A stretch of 63,673 nt of DNA from Phycisphaerales bacterium (GTDB lineage Bacteria; Planctomycetota; Phycisphaerae; Sedimentisphaerales; Anaerobacaceae). Under the pieces are notes generated by a model. It was not told where the DNA came from, did no database searches, and saw only the letters and a list, made by a program, of their open reading frames with translations. Below are positions 9,466-16,466 of this stretch, piece after piece. The stretch's first letter is position 1. Every line of letters starts with the position of its first letter. A program made the translations under genes and the position numbers. The DNA lies in the NCBI GenBank assembly GCA_030602885.1, contig JAUVYV010000021.1, forward strand, positions 1-63,673, written 5' to 3'.

Positions 9466-9794
9466 GTGGGGGATTGTGGATTTGCGATTTCCGAATGACG
9501 ATTTGGGAATTGGGGGAAGGTTTAAGGGAGATTGATAAATAGTAAGCGTGAGTAACCCCCTTACACCCCGTCAAACGGAGCGCCGGGTAAACTTCGGCGT
9601 TGCCTCAGGCGTGACGGGGCGAAATATGTCGCCTGCGTCCGGCTTCGCTCTCCGGCTTCACCAAAGGCTACGCCGAGACAAGTGAAGCTACGCCGGGACA
9701 GGTGGCAGGCGGGCAGACGGAGTGGCGGGTAAGCACCGCGGTGAAAGTGGTGATAAACGGCATGGGGACCGGCCGTTTGTAGTGTCTGCGAAGC
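9466..9794. repeat. Dispersed palindromic repeat region, copy B
   Basis: Carries the 28-base block ATATGTCGCCTGCGTCCGGC + TTCGCTCT (about 9625-9652) and AGCTACGCCGGGACAGGTGG (about 9686-9708), both shared with the region upstream of the beta-helix gene. Its beginning (GTGGGGGATTGTGGATTTGC at about 9468) is also shared with about 4313-4332, directly after copy A. The gene between 4836 and 9465 is therefore bracketed by related repeats in the same orientation. No gene is visible here. Confidence 0.55.
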
Positions 9795-10169
9795 TCACCT
9801 CGAGGGCAAGCGGGGTGGGGATATGGTGAATATCCTCGTGAGGTTTGTGACCTCGAGGATTTTATGCGTGCTGGAATGCAAATTGGACAATTCCATACGG
9901 CCACCCATCTCGCAAATCCTCTTGTGGATTCTAATCAGAAGTGCAAGGAATATGGTCGATACGAATCGGACAGCGGCCAAATCCAAGACGACTGTTTTTT
10001 CTTTGGCTTGATCGAGCACAGGCAGGATTGAGTCCTCGAGCTGTTTGACCTGATGCTTTGCTGAGATGCGCTCGTCGTTGAAAGTCAGGAGTATGGCTTT
10101 GTCTGTGAACTCGACTGTTACTCTTGATTCCGCAGATTTCATCGCAGAGTCTCCCAAAATTTCACACAT
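9795..10169 (-). CDS. STAS-domain protein (anti-sigma-factor antagonist-like)
   Basis: 124 residues with the fold pattern of STAS proteins: a beta strand (VTVEFTDKAILLTF), a helix, VVLDLAAVRFVSTIFLALLIRI with the conserved strand-turn-helix where SpoIIAA-type proteins carry the regulated Ser/Thr, and a final helix ending LEVTNLTRIF. Such proteins bind anti-sigma kinases or act in partner-switching modules, but no kinase or sigma factor is nearby. The ATG at 10169 has AAGGA just upstream; an internal ATG at 10142 (MKSAES) is also possible. The last few residues read into repeat-like DNA (TCGAGGGCAAGCGGGGT), so the original C-terminus may have been replaced. A second STAS protein lies at 62041, with little similarity beyond the family pattern. 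Confidence 0.75.
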   Translation of the reverse strand: MCEILGDSAMKSAESRVTVEFTDKAILLTFNDERISAKHQVKQLEDSILPVLDQAKEKTVVLDLAAVRFVSTIFLALLIRIHKRICEMGGRMELSNLHSSTHKILEVTNLTRIFTISPPRLPSR

Positions 10170-10425
10170 CGTCCTTCACATATAATTGCCCGGTACGAAA
10201 GTGTGCGCATCTCAGAGAGAGAATTCACTCGCGCTATGTTTATCGGCAATTTGCCGGGCGTGCTCAAACTTAATTTGTGCGTTTGCGGCAAGACAAGAAA
10301 TGAAAAAGAGGTGAAATATTCATCGAATGCTTATTTCGGCGTTCAGGGGCCGTTAAAAGGCACTTTGGCCGAACGCAGAAAACCGGCTGAAAAACAGTTT
10401 ACTGCGGTTACGGGCAGAGCCGGGC

Positions 10426-10608
10426 TCAATTGCCGAACGGCAGCGAAGCCAGTCTGGTGATATCAGCGGCCTCGTCTGCGGCTAACACCTGCAATCCCGC
10501 TCGCAGAAGCACGAAAACGATGGTGAACATGATGGTCGCAATTGCAATGAGCGTAGGCCACGGTGAGCGATGATACGCTAAACGAATCGTTGCTTTGTGT
10601 GTGCTCAT
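10426..10608 (-). CDS. Small single-pass membrane protein
   Basis: 60 residues. The N-terminus is polar and basic (MSTHKATIRLAYHRS), followed by one hydrophobic helix at about residues 18-37 (PTLIAIATIMFTIVFVLL) and a short acidic tail. I recognise no family. Reasons to take it as real: AGGGGG lies 5 bases before the ATG, and a good promoter (TTGAAC-17-GATAAT) sits about 40 bases upstream. It may be an inner-membrane anchor or a small regulatory protein; neither neighbour gives a functional hint. Confidence 0.5.
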   Translation of the reverse strand: MSTHKATIRLAYHRSPWPTLIAIATIMFTIVFVLLRAGLQVLAADEAADITRLASLPFGN

Positions 10609-10646
10609 GATATCCCCCTATCTCAGACCTGTTCTCAATTAGGAGT

Positions 10647-10675
10647 ATTATCACATAAAGGGCCTCAGCGTTCAA
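10647..10675 (-). promoter_or_regulatory. Promoter of the small membrane protein
   Basis: Reading leftwards: TTGAAC at 10675-10670, a 17-base spacer, GATAAT at 10652-10647. The predicted start of transcription is about 35 bases before the ATG at 10608. Confidence 0.5.
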
Positions 10676-10676
10676 T

Positions 10677-10697
10677 AAAAAAAACGCGGGGGGCGTT
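10677..10697 (-). terminator. Intrinsic terminator reading leftwards
   Basis: On the minus strand AACGC, a C-rich loop and GCGTT are followed by an unbroken run of T (A run at 10677-10684 on the plus strand). It lies about 210 bases downstream of tRNA-Arg and directly upstream of the next leftward promoter, so it would insulate the two units. Confidence 0.5.
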
Positions 10698-10907
10698 ACA
10701 ATTTTGTTTTTTGGGGCATACGGTAACGAAAAACAATATCTTATCGGGCAATCTCAGGAAAAAGTTTGGAGAAAAAAGAACCGTGTATCTTCGCTCAGAC
10801 AACAGTTTCGCGAAGTCGGAATGCTTAGCGTGCAGCGGGCAGTTGTCTTGCTGCGCCTGCCGGCCAGCGTTTCTTAGTGCCCACAAGCGTGCGCCCGTAA
10901 GCCCCAC

Positions 10908-10981
10908 CACGCCTGAGAGGACTCGAACCTCTAACCTTTGGTTCCGTAGACCAACGCTCTGTCCAATTGAGCTACAGGCGC
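10908..10981 (-). tRNA. tRNA-Arg (anticodon ACG)
   Basis: A 74-base cloverleaf on the minus strand. The acceptor stem is GCGCCTG pairing with CAGGCGT (one G-T pair at the end). The D-arm is GCTC..GAGC. The anticodon stem TTGGT/ACCAA encloses loop CTACGGA, giving ACG. The T-arm is AGAGG TTCGAGT CCTCT. The discriminator base is G and CCA is not encoded. ACG would be modified to ICG and read CGU/CGC/CGA. Confidence 0.93.
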
Positions 10982-10995
10982 ATCGTTCACAACTA

Positions 10996-11024
10996 ATAAT
11001 ACACTGAGAGACCACCCTTTGCAA
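10996..11024 (-). promoter_or_regulatory. Promoter of tRNA-Arg
   Basis: On the minus strand TTGCAA (11024-11019), a 17-base spacer and TATTAT (11001-10996), ending 15 bases before the mature tRNA 5' end. Confidence 0.65.
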
Positions 11025-11075
11025 GAAATTAGCCGCGAAACAGGCCATTCGCTCGGGGATTACAGCCAAGAAAGC

Positions 11076-11103
11076 TTGACGAGAACTTGCAGTCTGCTAA
11101 TAT
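11076..11103 (+). promoter_or_regulatory. Promoter of the aminotransferase gene
   Basis: TTGACG at 11076-11081, a 16-base spacer and TAATAT at 11098-11103, about 40 bases before the ATG at 11145. It is divergent from the tRNA-Arg promoter. Confidence 0.6.
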
Positions 11104-11144
11104 CATCGCCAGAAAATGAACGCAATCAGAGAGGTCTAAAAAAG

Positions 11145-12338
11145 ATGAAAATCAGTGAAAGAGCACAGGCGGTGCCGCCGTCGGCGACGATTGCGGTAAC
11201 GGCGCGGGCGAAAGCGCTAAAGGCACAGGGTGTTGATGTGGTGAGCTTCGGGGCCGGTGAGCCGGATTTCGATACGCCCGACTATATCAAAGAAGCGGCC
11301 ATCAAGGCGCTAAAAGCGGGCGAGACAAAATACACGGCTGCGGCAGGAATACCACAGCTCAAGAAAGCTATAGCGGAAAAGCTAAAACGTGATAACGGAC
11401 TTGACTACACTGCCGAGCAGGTAATCGTCAACATAGGGGGCAAGCATTCGGTTTATGAGGCGATGCAGGCGGTGCTCGATGCCGGCGACGAGGTGATTCT
11501 GCCCACGCCGTACTGGGTGACATACCCGGAGACGATAAAGCTGGCAGGGGCCAGGCCGAAAATCATCAAGACAAATAAGGAAAACGACTACAAGGTGGCA
11601 CCGGCCCAGCTTGAGGAGGCGCTAACCAACAAAACCGCAATGCTGGTCCTCAACTCGCCCAACAATCCCGGGGGCTTCACCTACAGTCCGGCTGAGCTCG
11701 GTGCGATTGCCGGGGTGCTTGAAGGTACAAACGTGTACGTTTTGTCCGACGAAATGTACGAAAAGCTGGTCTATGGGGACACGAAATTCGTGAGCTTCGC
11801 GTCACTCAGCGACGATGCCTACAAGAGGACGCTGACGCTCAACGGCTGCAGCAAGACCTTTGCAATGACGGGGTGGCGTATTGGTTACGCGGCGGGGCCT
11901 CTCGATGTCATAAAGGCAATGGGCCGACTGCAGTCTCACATGACATCGAACGCGGTCACTTTTATTCAACATGCTGTCATTGCCGCGCTACAAGAACCCA
12001 CAGCGGGTGAAGCAATTGAGAAGATGCGCATAGAATTTGAACGGCGTGCGAGATTTATGGCTGAACGCCTGAATGCAATCAATGGCGTCACCTGCAGCGA
12101 GGTCACCGGCGCTTTCTACTGCTTCCCGGATGTTTCGGCCTATTTCGGTCGTGAAATCGGCGGCGTCAAGATCGGCGGTAGTATGGATTTTGCAAAGGCG
12201 CTGCTGGAACAGGCGAACGTCGCCGTCGTTCCGGGTGCACCGTTCGGCTGTGACAACAACGTTCGGCTGAGCTTTGCCTGCTCGATGGAGCAGATTACCG
12301 AAGGCCTCGACAGGATTGAAAAATGGCTCAGCCGATAG
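11145..12338 (+). CDS. Class I/II aminotransferase, aspartate aminotransferase-like
   Basis: A cytoplasmic PLP enzyme of 397 residues, most like the bacterial subgroup Ib aspartate (or aspartate/prephenate) aminotransferases, which move amino groups between aspartate or glutamate and 2-oxo acids. Visible landmarks: FGAGEPDFDTP near the N-terminus, NSPNNPGG for the cofactor pocket, LSDEMYE, the PLP lysine in SKTFAMTGWRIGY near residue 236, and the carboxylate-binding Arg in the C-terminal VRLSF. The ATG at 11145 is preceded by GAGAGG, and upstream in-frame codons lack family similarity. It is first in a plus-strand series with membrane and glycosyltransferase genes. That may be chance, or it may supply an amino donor. 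Substrate cannot be fixed from sequence alone. Confidence 0.9.
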   Translation: MKISERAQAVPPSATIAVTARAKALKAQGVDVVSFGAGEPDFDTPDYIKEAAIKALKAGETKYTAAAGIPQLKKAIAEKLKRDNGLDYTAEQVIVNIGGKHSVYEAMQAVLDAGDEVILPTPYWVTYPETIKLAGARPKIIKTNKENDYKVAPAQLEEALTNKTAMLVLNSPNNPGGFTYSPAELGAIAGVLEGTNVYVLSDEMYEKLVYGDTKFVSFASLSDDAYKRTLTLNGCSKTFAMTGWRIGYAAGPLDVIKAMGRLQSHMTSNAVTFIQHAVIAALQEPTAGEAIEKMRIEFERRARFMAERLNAINGVTCSEVTGAFYCFPDVSAYFGREIGGVKIGGSMDFAKALLEQANVAVVPGAPFGCDNNVRLSFACSMEQITEGLDRIEKWLSR

Positions 12339-12432
12339 AGACACGTGCAGCAGGTTCGGTTGCCGACTCTTAATCCAATAAATACAACAGTTTGCACACT
12401 CTCTTGACGATATACTATTCAGAGCTGAACAA

Positions 12433-15396
12433 ATGACCGATTTGGTTCAAAACAACGAGCGTTCCGCTTTGTCGGGCTGGCCGATGATAATCGCGTGGTC
12501 GGCTATGATTCTCTTTGCGTGCCACGCGAGCACACATATGGTCGGCGCCGGGGATACGTGGGTTGCTATGGCCTGCGGCAGACACTTCATAAACCACGGC
12601 GTCGATACCATCGAGCCGTTCAGCGCAAATTCACACAAGCCGGGCCCAACCGAGGAAGAGGTCAAGACCTGGCCCAAGTGGGCGCAGTCCATTACGAAAG
12701 TGGTCGGTCTTGACACCGTTAAATACTGGCATCCGACAGGGTGGGTGAACCAGAACTGGCTTACTCATGTCATCTTCTACTATCTGACACACTTATCGCC
12801 GTTTGCCGACGCCGAAGACTGGTCGTTTAATACGTTGGTCTATTGGAAGTTTGCGATTTATATCATCACCATCATCTGCGTCTATTACACCGGTCGAATC
12901 TTAGGCGCAAATCCTGCGTTGTCGGCCGTCTTCGCCTGCTTCGCTATGTTCATCGGTCGGTCCTTTCTCGACATCCGCCCCGCCGGTTTCTCCAATGTGC
13001 TCGTCGCAGTCTTTTTGCTCATACTTGTCCTGGCAACTTACAGAAACATACTGTATATCTGGCTCATCGTCCCGGTCACCGCCTTCTGGTGCAACGTGCA
13101 CGGCGGTTACATCTACGTTTTCATTGTGATGGTGCCGTTCATCGGCCTGAACCTCGTCACTGCTCTTTCGAAAAAGTGGTTTGTCTCCATAGGTCGAAGG
13201 GGCGTATATCACGCCCTCGGCGCCGCGGCGGCCGCTTTTCTCGCCTCAATAATCTTCAATCCGTTTCATCTGACGAACCTGACGCATACGTTCATCATAA
13301 GCATCAGCAAGCACGCCGAGGGCTGGCGAAACGTGCACGAATGGTGGCCGGCCTTCGCCTGGACAAACCCCGTCGGCACCGGCTTCCCGTTCCTCGTTAT
13401 GCTCGTCCTCGCCGTGGGGCTGTTCGCCATTACACTGCTCTCACGGCTGCTCTATCCCTCTAAGCTAAAGGCGCCCAAAAGTCAGCTCGACGCACAGCAG
13501 CGTCTCTTCGAGGTCGTATCGAAAATCATCATCAGCGCCCTAGCCGTACTCGCTTGCTGGACTACACTCATTTCATTCTCCCTTGCCGATGCGGGCTTTG
13601 TAAGCATGTTCATCTGCGCCCTGTTCGTTGCCGTCCTTTGCGCCAGTGTCCTCAAGAACATGCACTTCATATACCTGATGGTCTTAGTTGCTCTCTTTGC
13701 TGTCTATACAGCAAAGGACGCAAAGGGTTTCAACGGCACATACATCTATCCCTTCGTGATAATCCCCGCCTTTGTCATAACGCACGCAATTGCTTCGTTC
13801 GTCTCCAGGAAGATCCAAACCAGACCCCGAGACATCATTTTTGTGCTCATAGCTGCCGTCGCTGCCCTGGTTTCGATGACGGAAATCTTCAACCCCTTTG
13901 GCTTCGAAAAGCCCTCGTGGTACGTTGAGCAATTCGTCGGTCTGCACAGGGTGTGGCATCCTATCTATGAGCGAAACCTCAACTTAACTTACACGCACCT
14001 CTTTACCGTCATATACGTGGTCAACCTTGCTGCAATTATCGCATGGCTTTTTGCGGCCCTGCTCAGGAGTGTGCCCGATGAGCCGGCCCGACAGCAGAGG
14101 ACTGAGCCGGTACAGCCGCAGAACCGGCAGAACCAGACAGAATCCTACAAGCTTGCAGCGATTGACCCGGCATTGATAGCGATTGCGGCACTTACGGTCT
14201 ATATGGCACTTCGTTCGAGAAGATTCATACCAATCGCCGGCATTGCGATGTGCCCGCTGCTGGCCATGCTCATCGACCAGCTGACACGCACGTTCGCCTC
14301 GGCATACAACTTCCACAAAACCGGCCGACTGACCGTACCGCAAATGCCCGGAGCACTGAGGTCATTCTTCGCAGCAGTTGCTGTTCTCATTGTCGTCGGG
14401 CTCGGATACCACTGGGGCGCCAAATTCAAGTATGTGTATCTCGACCCCTGGCCCACCGATACCAAGCTCACGTCGCCGTTCATACGAATGACGGCCTCGC
14501 ACGCAAAACCATTCTACGCCTGTCAGTTCATAAAAGAAAACAACGTATCGGGGAAAATGTTCAACTACTGGACCGAAGGCGGATTCATCGCCTGGGGACA
14601 AGGACCCGACCTCAATACCGGCAAAACTCCTCTGCAGCTCTTTATGGATGGACGTGCTCAGGCCGCTTACAACTACCGCGCATACCAGGGGTGGTCGGCA
14701 TTGATGTTCGGGGGCCAAATCGTCCGCGAGGCGACCATCAGAAAACGAAAGCTCACAGTCAAGGACTATGACAAGATCGCAAAATGGCTGGACGAAGAGC
14801 TGACAAAAGACAAGGTCTGGGTCGTGCTGATGCCTGCAAACCAGTTTAACAAGCCATTCGTCAAAGCGATCGAACACCATTCAAAATGGCAGCTCGTCTT
14901 CCTCAATGACAAGCAGAAACTCTTTATCGACCTAAGAACACCCCAGGGGAAAAAGCTTTTCGACGGAATAGCCAACGGCGAGACCATCTATCCCGACGAA
15001 TACCACAGAAAGCTTATCCTTGCTCACAACCTGTTTTTCTTTGCAACCAACGACGCAGCAAAAAGCCAAGGCGTCGAATTGGCTATCCAGGCGTTCGACA
15101 TGGTCCCCTCAAGAACCCCTCTACAGTTGATTAAGCGGTACTACGACAGGAATCCCGCCTTGAGAGCTCGCATCCTCGAGTTTTTCCAGGGCTGCTTCGA
15201 CGAGTTTATCCGGAACAGAAAACAATACAACGCCCAGCATGGCATCCACCACAGAATAATAGCGGCACTGATGGCTACGGACCATCTTCAGCCCATGGCC
15301 GCAAGAGAAAAGGACACCGAGAAAATCGATTACTATAAGCAGCTCAGAAAAGAATTATCAGACCAGCTCAAGAGCTTTCGAGATAAAAGGTGGTAA
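12433..15396 (+). CDS. Large polytopic membrane protein, GT-C glycosyltransferase-like
   Basis: 987 residues with roughly 12-14 hydrophobic helices in the first 670, then a soluble, probably extracytoplasmic tail. After the first helix comes a loop with GDTWVAMACGR..I...G....EPFS, and later GWVNQNWL. This resembles the D..W..A.G...G...PFS...W..HEWL pattern I associate with a family of GT-C-fold proteins, where the loop Asp is the catalytic candidate. The role would be transfer of a sugar from a lipid carrier on the outer face of the inner membrane. The next gene, two bases after its stop region, is a GT2 of the kind that makes such lipid-linked sugars, supporting the link. A TATACT at 12411-12416 may be its -10. 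No good ribosome site precedes the ATG. Confidence 0.6.
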   Translation: MTDLVQNNERSALSGWPMIIAWSAMILFACHASTHMVGAGDTWVAMACGRHFINHGVDTIEPFSANSHKPGPTEEEVKTWPKWAQSITKVVGLDTVKYWHPTGWVNQNWLTHVIFYYLTHLSPFADAEDWSFNTLVYWKFAIYIITIICVYYTGRILGANPALSAVFACFAMFIGRSFLDIRPAGFSNVLVAVFLLILVLATYRNILYIWLIVPVTAFWCNVHGGYIYVFIVMVPFIGLNLVTALSKKWFVSIGRRGVYHALGAAAAAFLASIIFNPFHLTNLTHTFIISISKHAEGWRNVHEWWPAFAWTNPVGTGFPFLVMLVLAVGLFAITLLSRLLYPSKLKAPKSQLDAQQRLFEVVSKIIISALAVLACWTTLISFSLADAGFVSMFICALFVAVLCASVLKNMHFIYLMVLVALFAVYTAKDAKGFNGTYIYPFVIIPAFVITHAIASFVSRKIQTRPRDIIFVLIAAVAALVSMTEIFNPFGFEKPSWYVEQFVGLHRVWHPIYERNLNLTYTHLFTVIYVVNLAAIIAWLFAALLRSVPDEPARQQRTEPVQPQNRQNQTESYKLAAIDPALIAIAALTVYMALRSRRFIPIAGIAMCPLLAMLIDQLTRTFASAYNFHKTGRLTVPQMPGALRSFFAAVAVLIVVGLGYHWGAKFKYVYLDPWPTDTKLTSPFIRMTASHAKPFYACQFIKENNVSGKMFNYWTEGGFIAWGQGPDLNTGKTPLQLFMDGRAQAAYNYRAYQGWSALMFGGQIVREATIRKRKLTVKDYDKIAKWLDEELTKDKVWVVLMPANQFNKPFVKAIEHHSKWQLVFLNDKQKLFIDLRTPQGKKLFDGIANGETIYPDEYHRKLILAHNLFFFATNDAAKSQGVELAIQAFDMVPSRTPLQLIKRYYDRNPALRARILEFFQGCFDEFIRNRKQYNAQHGIHHRIIAALMATDHLQPMAAREKDTEKIDYYKQLRKELSDQLKSFRDKRW

Positions 15397-15401
15397 CAGC
15401 C

Positions 15402-16148
15402 GTGGCAGACGAAAACTCACAACCTCAAGACCGCAACGGCGCCCAAAATCGCAACGTTTCCATCACCGTCTTTTTCCCCTGTTACAACGAGCAGGAGAAC
15501 GTCGAACGCACGACCAAAAGCGCCCTTGAAGTCCTCAATGACCTTAACGCCGACTTCGAGATTATCATCGTCGATGACGGGAGCTCCGATGCCACCGCCC
15601 AAATCGCCGACCGGCTTGCCGACGATAATCCCTGCGTCAGAGTGATTCACCATGCGACGAATCTCGGATACGGTGCAGCGCTGCAGTCGGGCTTCAAAGC
15701 CGCAAAAAAACAGCTCGTCTTCTACACGGACGGCGACGGGCAGTTCGACATCAAAGAGCTGCCCCCTCTTATCGGGCTTATCGAGGACTGCGACATCGTC
15801 AGCTGCTATCGACTGAATCGTCAGGACCCGATGATGCGAAAAATCAACGGCTGGCTCTGGACGAAACTGGTATGCACTCTCTTTCGTATGAAGACCAGAG
15901 ATATCGACTGCGCGTTCAAGCTGTACAGGCGTGAAATCTTCGATAACATAATAATGTCCAGTAAAGGCGCGCTGATCGACACTGAGATCCTCGCTCGCGC
16001 CACGCGAAAGGGGTACAGGGTAGCTCAAAGGGGCGTTCACCATTACCCAAGAAAGGCAGGCGAACAAACCGGTGCGAAGCTCGGCGTAATATTCCGCGCG
16101 TTTGGAGAGCTTCTTAAACTCTACAATCGCATTCGCGCCGGCGATTGA
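15402..16148 (+). CDS. Family 2 glycosyltransferase (dolichol-phosphate mannose synthase-like)
   Basis: A 248-residue GT-A enzyme that probably loads a sugar from a nucleotide donor onto polyprenyl phosphate at the cytoplasmic membrane face. Seen: VFFPCYNEQENVE at the start of the fold, IVDDGSSDAT for nucleotide binding, YTDGDGQFD as the metal-binding DxD region, and a C-terminal amphipathic stretch but no membrane helix, as in soluble DPM1-type enzymes. I choose the GTG at 15402, with AAAGGTGG about 8 bases upstream. An earlier GTG at 15390 would overlap the previous stop (15394-15396). The tight spacing suggests translation coupled to the GT-C-like gene, so the pair could provide and use a lipid-linked sugar. 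Confidence 0.85.
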   Translation: MADENSQPQDRNGAQNRNVSITVFFPCYNEQENVERTTKSALEVLNDLNADFEIIIVDDGSSDATAQIADRLADDNPCVRVIHHATNLGYGAALQSGFKAAKKQLVFYTDGDGQFDIKELPPLIGLIEDCDIVSCYRLNRQDPMMRKINGWLWTKLVCTLFRMKTRDIDCAFKLYRREIFDNIIMSSKGALIDTEILARATRKGYRVAQRGVHHYPRKAGEQTGAKLGVIFRAFGELLKLYNRIRAGD

Positions 16149-16466
16149 TATGAGTTCTTATTACTACTACGCTACTTATGCTGTAAAAATTGGTTTATAT
16201 GCCCGAAAATCAAATATCAAAAATTAAAATGCAAAATGACAAATAAAAATTCAAAAAGGGATTTGCAAGCAAAAAACCCGGTCTTGGCAAGATTAAACCG
16301 GGCACAATTTAAAAAGTACCAAAAAAAAATTTGCATTTTGCTATGTAATTTTGATTTTTGCATTTTGATATTTTAATATGGCTGACATAACTTCTTATAC
16401 AATAAAAGATTAGCTCCGTTGTTAAATTCTAAGTAGCGTTGTAGGGTTATATTGCCATGATTTGCA
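16149..16466. repeat. AT-rich palindromic (MITE-like) element
   Basis: Two AT-rich arms mirror each other: AATATCAAAAATTAAAATGC... at about 16213-16250, and ...GCATTTTGATATTTTAATAT at about 16328-16379. Between them is a GC hairpin (CCCGGT...ACCGGG, about 16277-16312) followed by AAAAAG rather than T. The AT content contrasts with the genes on both sides, suggesting an inserted non-coding palindromic element. The central hairpin could also end transcription of the GT2 gene. TATATT at 16448-16453 is a possible -10 for the next gene. Confidence 0.55.

Noticed and set aside
10203-10460. An 85-codon plus-strand frame between the STAS gene and the small membrane protein
   Set aside because: No ribosome site, no family features, and it overlaps the better-supported minus-strand small ORF.
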